60,263 nucleotides of DNA, from assembly GCA_900541715.1 (NCBI GenBank), contig UQLI01000010.1:1-60263 (forward strand), in the 5' to 3' direction. Shown piece after piece: positions 43,549-52,123 of the stretch. This stretch comes from an uncultured Collinsella sp. GTDB taxonomy: Bacteria; Actinomycetota; Coriobacteriia; Coriobacteriales; Coriobacteriaceae. The stretch's first letter is position 1. Every line of letters starts with the position of its first letter. The notes beneath the pieces are model-generated. The model was not told where the DNA came from. It made no database searches and worked only from the letters and a program-made list of their open reading frames with translations. The position numbers and the translations under genes were made by a program.

Positions 43549-44616
43549 ATGCGCGACAAGCTCGAAAAGATCATCAAGGCCTACGAGGAGCTCGAGAAGA
43601 AGCTCTCCGACCCGGCCGTCGCCTCCGATATTAAGGAGTTCACGCGTCTCAACAAGGAGTACGCGCACCAGTCCGACCTCATCGCCGCCTCGCGTGAGTA
43701 CATCGGCGCGCTCGATGACATCGAGGCCGCCAAGGAAATGCTCCACGATACCACCGATGCCGATGAGAAAGAGATGCTCCAGATGGACATCTCCGAAAAC
43801 GAGGCCAAGCTTCCCCAGCTCGAGGAAGACATTAAGTACATGCTCATCCCGAGCGACCCCAACGATGACAAGAACACCATCGTCGAGATTCGCTCCGCCG
43901 CCGGTGGCGACGAGGCGGCCATCTTCGCCGGCGACCTGTACAAGATGTACCAGCGCTTCTGCGAGTCGCGCGGCTGGAAGACCACCGTGCTCGACTCCAG
44001 CCCCAGCGAGGCCGGCGGCTTTAAGTCCATCGAGTTCAAGGTCGAGGGCGACCGCGTCTACTCCGTCATGAAGTACGAGTCCGGCGTGCATCGCGTCCAG
44101 CGCGTCCCCAAGACCGAGTCCCAGGGTCGCATCCAGACCTCCACGGCAACCGTCGCCGTGCTTCCCGAGGCCGAGGAGATTGACGTTCAGATCAACCAGT
44201 CCGACCTGCGCATCGATACCTACTGTGCCTCCGGCCCTGGCGGTCAGTGCGTTAACACCACCTACTCCGCCGTGCGCATCACCCACCTGCCCACCAATAC
44301 CGTGGTGCAGTCGCAGGAGCAGCGTTCCCAGATCCAGAACCGCGAGGTCTGCATGCAGATGCTGCGCGCCCGTCTGTACGAGATGGAACTCGAGAAGCAG
44401 CAGGCCGAGCTCGGTGCCGAGCGCCAGAGCCAGATCGGCCACGGCAACCGTTCCGAGAAGATCCGTACCTACAACCAGCCCCAGGACCGCGTGACCGATC
44501 ACCGCATCGGTTTCAACTCCACCTACAACGGCGTCCTTCTGGGCGATCAGCTCGGCACCGTCATCGAGGCGCTCGCCGCCGCCGAGCGAGCCGAGAAGCT
44601 GGCACAAGCAGTTTAA
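43549..44616 (+). CDS. prfA: Peptide chain release factor 1
   Basis: 355 residues. The peptidyl-tRNA hydrolysis motif GPGGQCVN is near residue 228. The codon-recognition region reads RVPKTESQGRIQTS, with PKT at the PxT position of RF1 proteins, so it should read UAA and UAG. AAAGGAG precedes the ATG. prmC, which methylates the Gln of GGQ, lies about 600 nt downstream; in many genomes the two are adjacent, so the gap is notable. The stop is followed directly by structured element copy C. Confidence 0.96.
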   Translation: MRDKLEKIIKAYEELEKKLSDPAVASDIKEFTRLNKEYAHQSDLIAASREYIGALDDIEAAKEMLHDTTDADEKEMLQMDISENEAKLPQLEEDIKYMLIPSDPNDDKNTIVEIRSAAGGDEAAIFAGDLYKMYQRFCESRGWKTTVLDSSPSEAGGFKSIEFKVEGDRVYSVMKYESGVHRVQRVPKTESQGRIQTSTATVAVLPEAEEIDVQINQSDLRIDTYCASGPGGQCVNTTYSAVRITHLPTNTVVQSQEQRSQIQNREVCMQMLRARLYEMELEKQQAELGAERQSQIGHGNRSEKIRTYNQPQDRVTDHRIGFNSTYNGVLLGDQLGTVIEALAAAERAEKLAQAV

Positions 44617-44760
44617 GTTACGGCGTTTTACCAAACGCCGTAACGGCTCGACGCTGCAAACGCCCCTAAGCGGCAATCTGACGTTCAATCGTCGGTCGCG
44701 TACCAAAGTACGCTTCCCTCCTCTTTCACGTCACCTTGCTCGCTTAGGGGCGTTTTCGCT
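44617..44760 (+). ncRNA. Structured intergenic element, copy C
   Basis: P0 (GTTACGGCGTTT, TACC, AAACGCCGTAAC) starts at the base after the prfA stop; compared with copy A both arms changed together. P1 pairs AAACGCCCCTAAGCG (44658) with CGCTTAGGGGCGTTT (44741), perfect over 15. P2 is TGACGT/ACGTCA and P3 is GCGTAC CAAA GTACGC. The linker CGGCTCGACGCTGC and the flank CAATCTGACGTTCAA match copies A and D. Confidence 0.75.
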
Positions 44761-44802
44761 GTCCGTCCTCTGTCTGCGGCGTTGCCTTGCTCCGGATGCG
44801 GT

Positions 44803-45130
44803 GGTCATTGGGGACGTTCTTAAATGACTAGGTTGGGTAAATTACTTTTCAAGTTTATTTAATCTGCTTTGTTAGAAATTAAGCTGCCTACCTGCTTAAA
44901 GTAATTAACAGCCTTCATCTGCTATTGAAAATATTACTCGAAAAATCGTTCAAGAAGTCGCGGGGCGATTTTTGATGCGTCGCGCGTCAAGTGATTTGGC
45001 AAGTTCTTGGTTAGATATTGGTCAGTTTTGGGTCAACCTTGCCAAAAGCTTGACGAATGCAGATTTTGACGTCGACGAATGAGCACTTCAGGCAGGTTCC
45101 AAGCAAAAATCTGGGCTGATTCTCGATAAT
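44803..45130. other. AT-rich intergenic stretch between prfA and prmC
   Basis: It begins with GTCATTGGGGACGTTCTTAA, related to the inverted repeat at 31755, and then runs about 300 nt of clearly lower GC than its surroundings. A minus-strand open frame (ending at 45011) covers part of it, but runs over the prmC start and has no good ribosome-binding site. I see no recognisable gene; a decayed insertion is likely. Confidence 0.5.
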
Positions 45131-45146
45131 CGCCTTCAATCGTCCC

Positions 45147-45173
45147 TTGCCAAGCGCTGGCCTCGCGTACAAT
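45147..45173 (+). promoter_or_regulatory. Candidate prmC promoter
   Basis: TTGCCA and TACAAT are 15 nt apart, ending 49 nt before the prmC ATG. The spacing is short for a standard promoter. Confidence 0.4.
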
Positions 45174-45221
45174 CTGCTCCGACATTCGCGCGCCGTCCGG
45201 CGCTTAAGAGGGGAGGGCCCC

Positions 45222-46472
45222 ATGGCAAACGAGATTTGGACCATCAAGCGTTGTCTCGAGTGGACCAAGGAGTACCTGGCCGAGCGCGGCGAGGAGCACC
45301 CCCGTCTTTCTGCCGAGTGGCTGCTCTGCGCTGCCACGGGTTTGGCACGCATCGACTTATATATGCGCATGGACGAGACGCTTAACGCGGCTCAGCTCGA
45401 GACCATGCACGCGGCCGTTGTTCGTCGCGCTAAAGGTGAACCGCTGCAGTACATCACCGGCAGCACGCAGTTTCGCATGATCGACGTCGCGTGCGCCCCC
45501 GGCGTGCTCATTCCGCGCCCCGAGACCGAGATGCTCGTCGAGGAAGTCCTCAATTATCTGGATGCCGAGGTGCTGAGCCCCGAGGCTGCTGCCCGTCAGC
45601 GCGTGGAGCTGCCTTGGAACGATGAGGTCGAGGAGGCACGCAAGGCCGAGGCCGCGCTGGCAGACGAACGCGCGGCCGCCGAGCGCCGTGCCGCTAACCT
45701 GACGGCTGCCGATGAGGCGGCGCTAGGCGGCGACGTATTGGGCAGCCGCGCCTATGCCGAGGAGCTGGCCGACCGCGAGGCCGAGGAAGCCGCCGCGCAG
45801 GCAGCAGAAGCCGAAGCCGCGGAAGCCGCCGAGCCCGAGCTCGACGAATACGGCATCGCCATCGAGGGTGCCGGCCAGGAGACGGCTTCGGCTCAGGATG
45901 CCGCTGCGCCTGCCCCAGCCGAGCCCCGTATCGCCCGCGTTCTCGAGGTCGGCTGCGGCACGGGTTGCATCTCGCTCTCCCTTGCCTGGGAGCGCCGCGG
46001 CCACGTTACCTGCACCGCCACCGATATCGAGCCGCGCGCCATCGATCTGGCCACCAAAAACCGCGACGCGCTCGGCCTCACGGCAGATGAGGTTGCCTTT
46101 AGTCTCACCAACCTGGTGAGCTCCATTCCCCGCGAAGAGTGGGGCACCTTCGACGTGCTCGTTTCCAACCCGCCCTACATCCCGACCGGCGTCATGCGCT
46201 CGCTGCCGCACGAGGTCAAGGACTTTGAGCCCGACTTGGCGCTCGAGGGCGGTGCCGACGGCCTGGACATCTTCCGCCGCCTGCTCAATGCGGCGCCTTA
46301 CATGCTGCGCGCCGGCGGCCTGTTTGCCTGCGAGCTCTACGAGGGTGCCCTCGACGCCGCCGCCGAGCTCTGCCGCCAGGCGGGTCTCTCGGACGTGCGC
46401 ATCGTCCGCGACCTCACCGATCGCCCCCGCATCGTCCGAGCCATCGTCACCGAGCCCAAACAGCGCCAGTAA
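45222..46472 (+). CDS. prmC: Release-factor glutamine methyltransferase with a long linker insertion
   Basis: 416 residues; usual PrmC length is about 280. The N-terminal helical domain (about 1-105, with GEPLQYITGSTQF) and the methyltransferase core (VLEVGCGTGCISLS near 243, VSNPPYIP near 308) are both present. Between them lies an insertion of about 120 residues rich in Ala and Glu (for example EEAAAQAAEAEAAEAAEPE), probably a flexible or helical spacer. It methylates the Gln of the GGQ motif in RF1 and RF2. GGGGAGGG precedes the ATG. Confidence 0.93.
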   Translation: MANEIWTIKRCLEWTKEYLAERGEEHPRLSAEWLLCAATGLARIDLYMRMDETLNAAQLETMHAAVVRRAKGEPLQYITGSTQFRMIDVACAPGVLIPRPETEMLVEEVLNYLDAEVLSPEAAARQRVELPWNDEVEEARKAEAALADERAAAERRAANLTAADEAALGGDVLGSRAYAEELADREAEEAAAQAAEAEAAEAAEPELDEYGIAIEGAGQETASAQDAAAPAPAEPRIARVLEVGCGTGCISLSLAWERRGHVTCTATDIEPRAIDLATKNRDALGLTADEVAFSLTNLVSSIPREEWGTFDVLVSNPPYIPTGVMRSLPHEVKDFEPDLALEGGADGLDIFRRLLNAAPYMLRAGGLFACELYEGALDAAAELCRQAGLSDVRIVRDLTDRPRIVRAIVTEPKQRQ

Positions 46473-46486
46473 TATCTATTAACTGG

Positions 46487-46516
46487 TTAGCAAAAATTAT
46501 AAACTAGTTTATAATT
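46487..46516 (+). promoter_or_regulatory. hicAB promoter overlapped by a 22-bp perfect palindrome
   Basis: TTAGCA and TATAAT are 17 nt apart. A perfect 22-bp palindrome centred on AACTAGTT (46495-46516) covers the spacer and the -10 box. This fits autorepression by the HicB DNA-binding domain, known in the family; the site itself is inferred. Confidence 0.75.
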
Positions 46517-46540
46517 AGGACGGCTGAAAGAGGTCGGCCC

Positions 46541-46726
46541 ATGCAACCTCCTACCTTTCGGGAAATCATTGCCCTACTCAAGCACGATGGATTCGTGAAG
46601 GTCGCGCAAGTCGGTAGTCATGCTAAGTATGTTTCTGGCGACCGTGTTGTCACCGTGAACGGCTCTGGTGGTGATCGACCAAAGAAGGGCACGTGGGCAA
46701 GTATTCGTCGCCAAGCTGGATGGTAG
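46541..46726 (+). CDS. hicA: HicA-type toxin (mRNA interferase)
   Basis: 61 residues, double-stranded RNA-binding-like fold. The catalytic His lies in VGSHAKYV near residue 27 and the C-terminus reads GTWASIRRQAGW, typical of HicA. The family cuts mRNA independently of ribosomes when not bound by HicB. AAAGAGG precedes the ATG. HicB starts 11 nt downstream. The pair interrupts the usual prmC-tsaC order. Confidence 0.88.
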   Translation: MQPPTFREIIALLKHDGFVKVAQVGSHAKYVSGDRVVTVNGSGGDRPKKGTWASIRRQAGW

Positions 46727-46737
46727 TTGGAGGCAAA

Positions 46738-47184
46738 ATGAGGCAGCGATTTACCTATGACTGCGTTCTCATAAAAGAAGACGACGGGTACTGCGCCAGC
46801 TTCCCGCAGATTCCCGGCGCTTTTGCCGATGGCGATACGCGCGAAGAAGCGATTGCCCATGCCACCGAGGCGCTGATGGCGTTTTTGGCCGACGACCTCA
46901 ACAACGGTTTGACTCCGGCAGGGTACGAACGTTCGGCCGAGGTCGTGGCCCTTTCAGTCGAAATCGACTACGAGGACGCTCGGGAAGCGGCGTGCCGAAC
47001 ATTTAAAGACGCGGCGCTGGACCTCAAAGTCTCCGCTCCGCGGATTACCGCGCTGGTCAAAGCCGGAAAGCTCGATGTTGAACTCGTCGATGGCCGTCGG
47101 ATGATAACGATAGACAGCATCGAGCGCTACGCCGCCCAAGAACGTCACGCCGGAAGACCAAAGAAGTCTGTAGCCTTCCAATAA
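46738..47184 (+). CDS. hicB: HicB-type antitoxin with DNA-binding domain
   Basis: 148 residues. N-terminal HicB fold (YCASFPQIPGAFADGDTREE near 20-40) followed by a C-terminal segment APRITALVKAGKLDVEL ... ITIDSIERYA resembling a small helix-turn-helix of the excisionase/MerR sort. It should neutralise HicA and bind the palindrome at 46495-46516. ATG 46738 has GGAGG 5 nt ahead and is preferred over an upstream in-frame ATG inside hicA. Confidence 0.87.
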   Translation: MRQRFTYDCVLIKEDDGYCASFPQIPGAFADGDTREEAIAHATEALMAFLADDLNNGLTPAGYERSAEVVALSVEIDYEDAREAACRTFKDAALDLKVSAPRITALVKAGKLDVELVDGRRMITIDSIERYAAQERHAGRPKKSVAFQ

Positions 47185-47318
47185 CCCCCTCACTTTCACC
47201 GACTACTAGAGCCGCTCACCAAACCAACATGCACTCTGGCCAAATAGGTTGAACGTTTCGTGCGAGAATGCCCCTCAGTAAACAAACTTTCACCAGAGCG
47301 TAAGGGGCTGGCATACAC

Positions 47319-48062
47319 ATGCAGACGGTCTATCGGGTATACGAGGGAACGCGCGAGCCGCATCGGCTCGCCGTCGAGCGCACGGCCGAGGTGCTCGGCC
47401 GCGGCGGCCTGGCCTTGATCCCGACCGAGACCGTCTACGGTGTCGCCGTGGCAGTCAACGCCTTCTCGGACGCCGTGCCCCAAGATACAAGCGAATTCCC
47501 ATCGTGGCCGCGCGATCCGCAGGCTGTCGTCAATGGCGCCGCGGTCCCTGCGCTCGGTACCGGCTACCGCCGCATCTTTACCCTCAAGCAGCGCAAGCTC
47601 ACCCAAACGGTCGCCTGGCTGGTTGATAATGCCGAAGCACTCGACCGCTATGGCGTGGATATCCCGGAAGATGCCCGCGTACTTGCGCGACGATGCTGGC
47701 CGGGAGCCCTGACTATCGTGGTCAAGGCGGCTCCCTGCGTGCCGACCTTTATGCGTGCTGCCGACGACACCGTGGCCCTGCGCGCTTCGGCCTCGCCCGT
47801 GGTGCAAGCGCTCATCCGCGCCTGCGGCAGCCCTCTTGCCTGCACCAGCGCCAACACGCATGGAGCGCCCGCGCCGGCAAGTTTTGCCACGGTGGAGGAG
47901 CGCATCCTGGAGGGGGTCGATGTGGCCGTCGACGCCGGTGAGACCCCGTGTCGCGATGCCTCGACCATCGTATCGTTCCAGCACGGCGGGCTCCAGATCC
48001 TGCGCCAAGGCGCACTTCCCGCATCAGAGATCGAACGGGTCCTGTCCGACCCGATGCAATAG
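47319..48062 (+). CDS. tsaC: Threonylcarbamoyl-AMP synthase (Sua5/YrdC family)
   Basis: 247 residues, YrdC fold. Landmarks: ALIPTETVYGVAVAV near 35, RRIFTLKQRKLTQT near 90, WPGALTIVVKA near 128 and SPLACTSANTHGAPAP near 170. It makes threonylcarbamoyl-AMP from Thr, bicarbonate and ATP for t6A37 of tRNAs. An extra 25-residue segment (about 50-75) lies between the first two motifs. glpK follows 13 nt after its stop. Confidence 0.88.
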   Translation: MQTVYRVYEGTREPHRLAVERTAEVLGRGGLALIPTETVYGVAVAVNAFSDAVPQDTSEFPSWPRDPQAVVNGAAVPALGTGYRRIFTLKQRKLTQTVAWLVDNAEALDRYGVDIPEDARVLARRCWPGALTIVVKAAPCVPTFMRAADDTVALRASASPVVQALIRACGSPLACTSANTHGAPAPASFATVEERILEGVDVAVDAGETPCRDASTIVSFQHGGLQILRQGALPASEIERVLSDPMQ

Positions 48063-48075
48063 AAAGGTGTAAGCG

Positions 48076-49617
48076 ATGTCGTTGAATCTGGGCAGCCTGG
48101 GCATGGAAGATGCCTCGTTTAACTTTGGCGGTTCCTACATCATGGCGCTCGACTGCGGCACCACTTCGGTACTTGCGACCATCGTCGACGAGTACGGATG
48201 CATCGTCGCGCAGGCACGTCGCAGCGTCAAAACCAGCTTTCCGCGTCCCGGCTGGGTGGAGCAAGACCCCATGACGGTCCTTGCCAGCCAGATCGCGGTC
48301 ATGATGGAAGTCCAGTTTAAGAGCGGTATCCACTCCGACCGCATTGCCGCCATCGGCATCTCCAACCAGCGCGAGACCACGGTGGTCTGGGACCGCGTGA
48401 GCGGTCAGCCGATCTATAACGCCATCGTATGGCAGTGCCGCCGTACCGCGCCGGCGATCGACGCGTTGGTTGAACAGGGTTGCGAGGAGCTGGTGCGCTC
48501 CCGCACGGGACTCACGCTCGATCCGTATTTCTCGGCTTCCAAGGTGCAGTGGATTCTCGACAACGTCGACGGCGCACGCGAGAGCGCGGCGGCGGGCGAC
48601 CTCATGTTCGGCACCATCGATACCTGGCTCATCTACAACCTCACCGGCAGTCAGGTCTTTGCCACCGACTACACCAATGCCAGCCGCACGGCGCTCTTTA
48701 ATATCCATACGCTCGATTGGGACGACGACCTGCTGGCGCTCTTTGACGTTCCACGTTCCATGATGCCCGAGGTTCGTTGGAGCTCGGGCGACTACGGCCG
48801 CGTCGCGAGCGACATCATGACCAACATGCCGCCCATCATGGGCGTGGCGGGCGACCAGCAGGCGTCGCTGTTCGGCCACTGCTGCTTCCATCCCGGCCAG
48901 ACCAAAAACACCTATGGCACGGGTTGCTTTATGCTCATGAACACCGGCGACGAGGTCGTCGAATCCAAGAACGGTCTGGTCTCCACGATCGGTATCGCCG
49001 CGGACGGCAAGATCAGCTATGCACTCGAGGGCTCCATCTTTGCTGCCGGTTCCACCATGAACTGGCTGCGCAACAACATGGGCATCATCTCGAGTGTGAG
49101 CGAGTCCGCGCAACTCGCCGCTTCGATCAACGACAACGAGGGCTGCTACTTCGTCCCCGCCTTCGCTGGCCTGGGCGCTCCCTGGTGGGACCCGCATGCC
49201 CGCGGTATCGTGTGCGGTCTGACCGGCGCCTCGAGCCGTGCGACCATCGTACGTGCCGCCTGCGAATCCATGGCATATCAGAGCTACGACGTGCTGCGCG
49301 CCATGGAGCAGGACGTGGGACTTTCGATTGAGCGCCTGTCCGTCGATGGCGGTGCCTCGCGCAACGAGTTCATCATGCAATTCCAGGCCGATCTGCTGGA
49401 TATCCCCGTGCTGCAGTGCGAGACGGTGGAGACCACGGCGATCGGTGCCGCGTACTTGGCGGGCCTTGCCGTCGGCTATTGGGAGGACCTGGAGGAGCTG
49501 GAGCAAAACGCTCAGATCGTTAAGACCTTCCTTCCCCATATGTCCGCCGAGCGCCGTGAGAGCAATCTCGCTGGTTGGCGTGATGCCGTCAAGCGTTCGC
49601 TCAACACCGCTCAGTAG
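48076..49617 (+). CDS. glpK: Glycerol kinase
   Basis: 513 residues, FGGY family. The N-terminal phosphate loop reads LDCGTTS where most glycerol kinases have DQGTTS. SNQRETTVVWD, VWQCRRTAP, GDQQASLFGH and VDGGASRNEF are the expected family segments. It phosphorylates glycerol to sn-glycerol 3-phosphate. An 18-residue N-terminal extension precedes the domain. It follows tsaC at 13 nt with AGAAAGGTG upstream, so the two are probably cotranscribed. Confidence 0.92.
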   Translation: MSLNLGSLGMEDASFNFGGSYIMALDCGTTSVLATIVDEYGCIVAQARRSVKTSFPRPGWVEQDPMTVLASQIAVMMEVQFKSGIHSDRIAAIGISNQRETTVVWDRVSGQPIYNAIVWQCRRTAPAIDALVEQGCEELVRSRTGLTLDPYFSASKVQWILDNVDGARESAAAGDLMFGTIDTWLIYNLTGSQVFATDYTNASRTALFNIHTLDWDDDLLALFDVPRSMMPEVRWSSGDYGRVASDIMTNMPPIMGVAGDQQASLFGHCCFHPGQTKNTYGTGCFMLMNTGDEVVESKNGLVSTIGIAADGKISYALEGSIFAAGSTMNWLRNNMGIISSVSESAQLAASINDNEGCYFVPAFAGLGAPWWDPHARGIVCGLTGASSRATIVRAACESMAYQSYDVLRAMEQDVGLSIERLSVDGGASRNEFIMQFQADLLDIPVLQCETVETTAIGAAYLAGLAVGYWEDLEELEQNAQIVKTFLPHMSAERRESNLAGWRDAVKRSLNTAQ

Positions 49618-49740
49618 GGTTGCGACGAGCTGCTCGATACAACAAACCGTTAAACTTATGCACGGCGCGCGGCAACAACATCGCCATGCGCCTTGTCAGC
49701 AAGGCCGTTTTGCGGCTGCAACGAAAGGGGCAATCAACCC

Positions 49741-50388
49741 ATGACCGTCACCTACGATGCGTCCCGTGTGACGCTTGTCGATCATCCGCTCGTCCAGCAC
49801 AAGCTGTCGATCCTGCGCGACAAAAACACCGGCACCAACCAGTTCCGTCAGCTCGTGCGCGAACTCGCGCTTTTTGACGGCTACGAGGCCATGCGCGACC
49901 TGCCTATGGAAGACGTCGAGGTCGAGACCCCCATCACTACCGCCACGTTCAAACAGCTTGCCGGCAAGAAACTCGCCATCGTGCCCATCCTGCGTGCGGG
50001 CCTTGGCATGGTCGACGGTATCCTCGACCTGGTGCCCTCCGCTCGCGTGGGCCACATCGGCATGGAGCGCGACGAGGTCACCCACGAGCCGCACGAGTAT
50101 TACTGCAAGATGCCCAAGGATATCGACCAGCGCATCTGCCTGGTCGTCGACCCCATGCTCGCCACGGGCGGTTCGGCCGAGATGGCCATCAGCTACCTGC
50201 GCGAGCGCGGTGTCAAGGATATCCGCATGCTGTGCATCGTCGCCGCGCCCGAGGGCCTCAAGTCACTGACCGAAAAGGACCCCGACGTACATATTTATAC
50301 GTGCGCCATCGACGACCATCTCAACGAGGCCGCCTACATCGTTCCCGGCCTCGGCGACGCCGGCGACCGCATCTTCGGCACGCTCTAG
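49741..50388 (+). CDS. upp: Uracil phosphoribosyltransferase
   Basis: 215 residues. VPILRAGLGMVDG near 80 and the PRPP loop VDPMLATGGSA near 135 are intact, as is the C-terminal PGLGDAGDRIFGTL. It converts uracil and PRPP to UMP. GAAAGGGG lies upstream of ATG 49741. upp next to the atp operon is a common order in Gram-positive bacteria. Nothing notable lies in the 123 nt between glpK and upp. Confidence 0.96.
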   Translation: MTVTYDASRVTLVDHPLVQHKLSILRDKNTGTNQFRQLVRELALFDGYEAMRDLPMEDVEVETPITTATFKQLAGKKLAIVPILRAGLGMVDGILDLVPSARVGHIGMERDEVTHEPHEYYCKMPKDIDQRICLVVDPMLATGGSAEMAISYLRERGVKDIRMLCIVAAPEGLKSLTEKDPDVHIYTCAIDDHLNEAAYIVPGLGDAGDRIFGTL

Positions 50389-50430
50389 TCGCTGGGCTAA
50401 GACGGCCGCGGCTGCAAATACGAAGAAACG

Positions 50431-50465
50431 GTGCGCGCGGTCGAACAAAAGGCGACCGCGCGCAC
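50431..50465. terminator. Hairpin after upp
   Basis: GTGCGCGCGGTCG and CGACCGCGCGCAC are exact 13-nt inverses around a 9-nt A-rich loop. No T run follows, as is common in high-GC actinobacteria. Confidence 0.65.
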
Positions 50466-50580
50466 TCCTGTTAACGGACGTTTTGCCCTGCAGGGTTCGA
50501 GAAAAACGTATTACCGTACCTGCGGCATAAAGAAGGTCTTAAGAAAACGAACAGGTGCGTATTAACCGATGCTTTTTCGG

Positions 50581-50608
50581 TTGTACTTTAGCGATTGGCT
50601 CGTACAAT
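50581..50608 (+). promoter_or_regulatory. Candidate atp operon promoter
   Basis: TTGTAC and TACAAT are 16 nt apart, about 60 nt ahead of the first gene of the ATP synthase operon, in a locally AT-rich region. Confidence 0.6.
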
Positions 50609-50670
50609 AGTCACCAATATTTGGCGGGAACTGTCCTGTGAGGCGATAAAAAAGGAAAGTGAGGACGCCA

Positions 50671-50982
50671 GTGTTTCAGATAGCCGATCTGCTCGCTATC
50701 GTTGCAGGTGCCATCGCGGGCGCGATTGCCTTCCTTCCCTTTGTCTTTACGCTCAAGCCGGTTCTTGACGATAAGCAGAATGCGGACATGCTCAAGGGTA
50801 TGGTGAGTCTCGCGGTCTCGGCAATCGCGTTGCTTGTCTTTACCTTGGTTGTGTTTGTGTTGTTCGGAGAGGCATTTCGCATGTTCCTCCTGGGCGAGGC
50901 GATCGGCTTCGTGGCCTTTATGGCCGCCTGCGCGGTTCGCGTCGCCAAGGCGCTGCGAGATCCTCATGAGGTCGAAAGGTAA
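50671..50982 (+). CDS. atpI: ATP synthase assembly-type protein AtpI
   Basis: 103 residues with three to four membrane helices and no clear motif; identified from position as the first gene of the atp operon and its size. AtpI proteins assist c-ring assembly or Mg2+ handling. GTG 50671 has GAGG 6 nt ahead; GTG 50659 is an alternative. atpB starts 3 nt after the stop. Confidence 0.7.
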   Translation: MFQIADLLAIVAGAIAGAIAFLPFVFTLKPVLDDKQNADMLKGMVSLAVSAIALLVFTLVVFVLFGEAFRMFLLGEAIGFVAFMAACAVRVAKALRDPHEVER

Positions 50983-50985
50983 GTC

Positions 50986-51789
50986 GTGGAAATTTTTGAA
51001 AAGCTGCCTGATGAGATTAATCATCTGGTCAGCGAGTTCAGCTCCACCCCTGTCGTGGGCGATCTGAGCTGCGGCATCACGCAGTACTCGTTTTGGCTGA
51101 TCGTCTCCACGATCGTGCTCCTGATCGTCCTGGCCGTGTTCAAGAAGAAGCAGACCCTGGTTCCCAAGGGCTTCTTCGTCAACGGTTTCGAGTACATCAT
51201 CGAGTACGTCGAGAACGATATCGGCAAGGGTGTCGTGGGTGAGAACTGGAAGAAGCACTTCCCGTTCCTGTGCTCGCTTTTCCTGTTCATCCTGATCAAT
51301 AACATGATCGGCCTGATCCCGGGAATGAAGCCCGGCACCGGCGCAATCGGCTCCACCGCCGCACTCGCCATTTTCGCCTTCGTGTACTTCATCTACTACG
51401 GATGCAAGGCTCACGGCGTGATCGGCTACATCAAGAGCCTCGCCCCGCAGGGCGTGAGCTTCCCGATGAACGTGCTCGTGTGGGTCGTCGAGCTTTTCTC
51501 GACCTTCCTGCGCCTCATCACGCTCGCCGTCCGTCTGTTCTGCAACATGTTCGCAGGACACGTGGTCATGGGCTCGTTCGCCATCATGGCGAGCATGTTC
51601 ATGCAGCCGCTGCTTCAGCAGGTTTCCGCAGCCCACGCCGTCGGCGCCCTGCCTTCGCTGGCCTGGCTTGCCATCCTCATCCTGATCTATGCGATCGAGC
51701 TTGTGGTCGGCGCCATCCAGGCTTACGTCTTCACGGTCCTTACCGCCGTGTATGTCTCCGAGGCAGAGGAGGTCGCGGAGGAGGAGTAG
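50986..51789 (+). CDS. atpB: ATP synthase Fo subunit a
   Basis: 267 residues with five to six membrane helices. The essential Arg lies in LRLITLAVRLFCNMFAGH near residue 180. It forms the proton half-channels against the c ring. GTG start after GAAAGG. Confidence 0.95.
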   Translation: MEIFEKLPDEINHLVSEFSSTPVVGDLSCGITQYSFWLIVSTIVLLIVLAVFKKKQTLVPKGFFVNGFEYIIEYVENDIGKGVVGENWKKHFPFLCSLFLFILINNMIGLIPGMKPGTGAIGSTAALAIFAFVYFIYYGCKAHGVIGYIKSLAPQGVSFPMNVLVWVVELFSTFLRLITLAVRLFCNMFAGHVVMGSFAIMASMFMQPLLQQVSAAHAVGALPSLAWLAILILIYAIELVVGAIQAYVFTVLTAVYVSEAEEVAEEE

Positions 51790-51913
51790 TCTTCCGTTCG
51801 TGCCTTAAAGGTAAGGCAATTCGTTAAACCGCCGGTGCCCGTACCCATGGAGCCCGGCAGTTATAAAAAGGTTATCCTGCGTGAAATAAGACACGCACGA
51901 CAAAGGAGGAATC

Positions 51914-52108
51914 GTGGGAGTTATCGGTTACGGTCTCGGTGTTATCGGCGCTGGTCTTGCTATCGGCCTGTCTGCTCTGGGTGCTACGGGTGCTATGGCC
52001 CGTCAGCCTGAGGTCCAGGGCCGCGTGTTCACCGTCTTCATCATGGGCTCCGCTTTCGGCGAGGCTCTGGCTCTGATCGGCTTCGTTGTCGCGCTGATCG
52101 TTAAATAG
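51914..52108 (+). CDS. atpE: ATP synthase Fo subunit c
   Basis: 64 residues, two helices with the loop ARQPEV and the ion-binding Glu in GSAFGEALALIG near residue 50. The residue after the Glu is Ala and no Gln is present in helix 1, so it lacks the Na+ ligand set and is expected to be proton-coupled. GTG start after AGGAGG. A 124-nt gap with a GGTGCCCG/CCCGGCA hairpin precedes it, perhaps tuning the high expression of c. Confidence 0.95.
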   Translation: MGVIGYGLGVIGAGLAIGLSALGATGAMARQPEVQGRVFTVFIMGSAFGEALALIGFVVALIVK

Positions 52109-52123
52109 CACGGAGCGTCAAGT

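Noticed and set aside
45011..45370. Minus-strand frame ending at 45011 with the C-terminal part KCSFVDVKICIRQAF
   Set aside because: It overlaps the prmC start, lacks a ribosome-binding site, and only its last 40 codons lie in the AT-rich gap; I cannot support a gene, though this tail could be a remnant.
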